Source: Sphingomonas sp. BAUL-RG-20F-R05-02
GTDB taxonomy: Bacteria; Pseudomonadota; Alphaproteobacteria; Sphingomonadales; Sphingomonadaceae
Direction of reading: 5' to 3'
DNA: 64,000 nucleotides
Assembly (NCBI RefSeq): GCF_022662305.1
Contig: NZ_JAKNQH010000003.1
Coordinates: 124,001-188,000, forward strand
The notes under the pieces are model-generated. The model searched no databases. It was given only the letters and a program-made list of their open reading frames with translations, and was not told where the DNA came from. The position numbers were made by a program, and so were the translations under genes. This document shows positions 63,237 to 64,000 of the stretch, piece by piece. Numbering within the stretch: the stretch's first letter is position 1; each line of letters opens with the position of its first letter.

Positions 63237-63641
63237 ATGGGATCGGACTCGATCGGGATTTCCGCCTCCGGTTTACGCGCGCAGGCGGTGCGGATGAAGG
63301 TGATCGCGGAAAACCTCGCCAATGCGGATTCGGTGGCGGCATCGCCCGGCGGCGCGCCCTACCAGCGTAAGATCGCCACGTTCCGCGCGGTGCTCGACGG
63401 CAAGCAGAAGGGCGGCGAGGTCGAGGTGACCGGCGTGACGGCCGACAAATCCGCGTTCGGGCGCACCTACCAGCCGGGCAATCCCGCCGCCGATGCCACC
63501 GGATACGTGCAGACCCCCAATGTCGATCCGCTGCTGGAAGCCGCCGACATGAAGGCGGCGCAGCGATCCTACGAAGCCAATCTCAACGCGATCGAGGCCG
63601 CGCGCGGCCTGACGATGCGTACGCTCGATCTCCTCAAATAA
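63237..63641 (+). CDS. flgC: Flagellar basal-body rod protein FlgC
   Basis: The 134-residue rod protein begins MGSDSIGISASGLRAQAVRMKVIAENLANADS, the rod N-terminal motif (SGxxAQxxRxxVIAxNLANA). It continues with PYQRKIATFR, YVQTPNVDPLLEAADMKAAQRSYEANL and the C-terminal rod helix. The start at 63237 has TGGGA six bases upstream and gives family length. ATGs at 63225 and 63192 are also in frame, but 63192 overlaps the promoter-like element. FlgC is a proximal rod subunit exported through the type III system. Confidence 0.93.
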   Translation: MGSDSIGISASGLRAQAVRMKVIAENLANADSVAASPGGAPYQRKIATFRAVLDGKQKGGEVEVTGVTADKSAFGRTYQPGNPAADATGYVQTPNVDPLLEAADMKAAQRSYEANLNAIEAARGLTMRTLDLLK

Positions 63642-63653
63642 GGACGCCCTGAT

Positions 63654-63989
63654 ATGTCGATTGGCGCACTTGACGCAGGCATGGCCTATGGCCGCGCGAT
63701 TACCGGAGCAAAGGGCGGCTCGCTGCTGCCCTCCGCGCCGCTCACCGAAAGTGGCGGCAGCGAGAGCGCCGGCCCGAACTTCGGCGCGATGGTCGGCCAG
63801 ATGGTCGGCTCCGCCACCACCAGCCTGCACGGCGCAGAAAAGGCGAGCGCGGCGCAGGTTGCCGGCAAGGGCAACCTCATCGATGTGGTGACAGCGATCG
63901 GTGCGGCCGAGACCGCGCTCGACACGGTGGTGGCGGTGCGCGACCGGGTCGTGAGCGCGTACGGTGAAATCATGCGGATGCAGATCTGA
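63654..63989 (+). CDS. fliE: Flagellar hook-basal body protein FliE
   Basis: The 111-residue protein matches FliE: a variable N-terminus, then FGAMVGQMVGSATTSLHGAEKASAAQVAGKGNLIDVVTAIGAAETALDTVVAVRDRVVSAYGEIMRMQI. The conserved helical core ends in the YxEIMRMQI motif. FliE links the MS-ring to the rod. It lies 12 bases after flgC; the remaining basal-body genes probably continue beyond the window. Confidence 0.93.
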   Translation: MSIGALDAGMAYGRAITGAKGGSLLPSAPLTESGGSESAGPNFGAMVGQMVGSATTSLHGAEKASAAQVAGKGNLIDVVTAIGAAETALDTVVAVRDRVVSAYGEIMRMQI

Positions 63990-64000
63990 TGCACGGGCTG

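Overview
The window is GC-rich, gene-dense DNA from an alphaproteobacterium, most probably a sphingomonad (Sphingomonas sensu lato). This rests on recognising protein families, not on a search. Pointers are the FlaF flagellar regulator, MetH split into two genes, an ArsR-type methionine regulator, small exported 'DIVVC' proteins and a TonB receptor. I see no rRNA, tRNA, CRISPR array, insertion sequence or phage gene. It looks like chromosomal core plus some accessory genes.

Region 1 (1-16.7 kb) is housekeeping and stress metabolism. It holds the end of an M28-like peptidase, an SDR protein whose only sensible start is ATA, an EamA exporter, threonine aldolase, a class A penicillin-binding protein and 3-hydroxybutyryl-CoA dehydrogenase. 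A minus-strand run follows: gluQ, a twin-transmembrane protein, a PduO-type cobalamin adenosyltransferase, egtB and egtD (ergothioneine). Next come an HNH nuclease, PEP carboxylase, lipoprotein Cu/Zn superoxide dismutase and a beta-helix protein.

Region 2 (16.7-24.1 kb) is glucose-6-phosphate dehydrogenase and a methionine/one-carbon operon: ArsR-methyltransferase regulator, metF, metH homocysteine module, metH folate/B12 module. A near-perfect 20-bp palindrome sits just upstream of the regulator and is the likely operator. The methyl group passes from methylene-THF through MetF and the split MetH to homocysteine.

Region 3 (24.1-46.4 kb) is mixed. It has small lipoproteins, an aldo/keto reductase, mannose-1-phosphate guanylyltransferase and an acyl-CoA degradation set (CoA ester lyase, TetR, acyl-CoA dehydrogenase, thiolase). 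It also has a DUF2126 transglutaminase divergent from a zinc metallopeptidase, a TonB receptor, a NYN RNase-like protein, a dicarboxylate symporter, a glycine-zipper protein, a penicillin-acylase-like Ntn hydrolase, and a TSUP transporter next to a predicted Tat-exported aminotransferase. Several convergent gaps carry strong hairpins.

Region 4 (46.4-49.5 kb) is a FixL/FixJ-like two-component pair, transcribed divergently from a 490-bp gap with repeated 8-10 bp words, plus a degenerate receiver protein.

Region 5 (49.7-64 kb) is flagellar and chemotaxis genes. flaF faces away from motA-STAS-cheY-cheA-cheW-cheR-cheB-cheY-cheD-(CheZ-like)-motB-fliL, with many 4-base start/stop overlaps. fliN-fliO-fliP (then a Nudix gene) diverges from flgC-fliE. 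A minus-strand insert between fliL and fliP carries a frameshifted M16 peptidase. The points most worth a second look are the 95-residue protein with a CheZ-type DxxxQ motif, the T-tract/CCTATAA element ahead of three flagellar transcription units, and the methionine operator.
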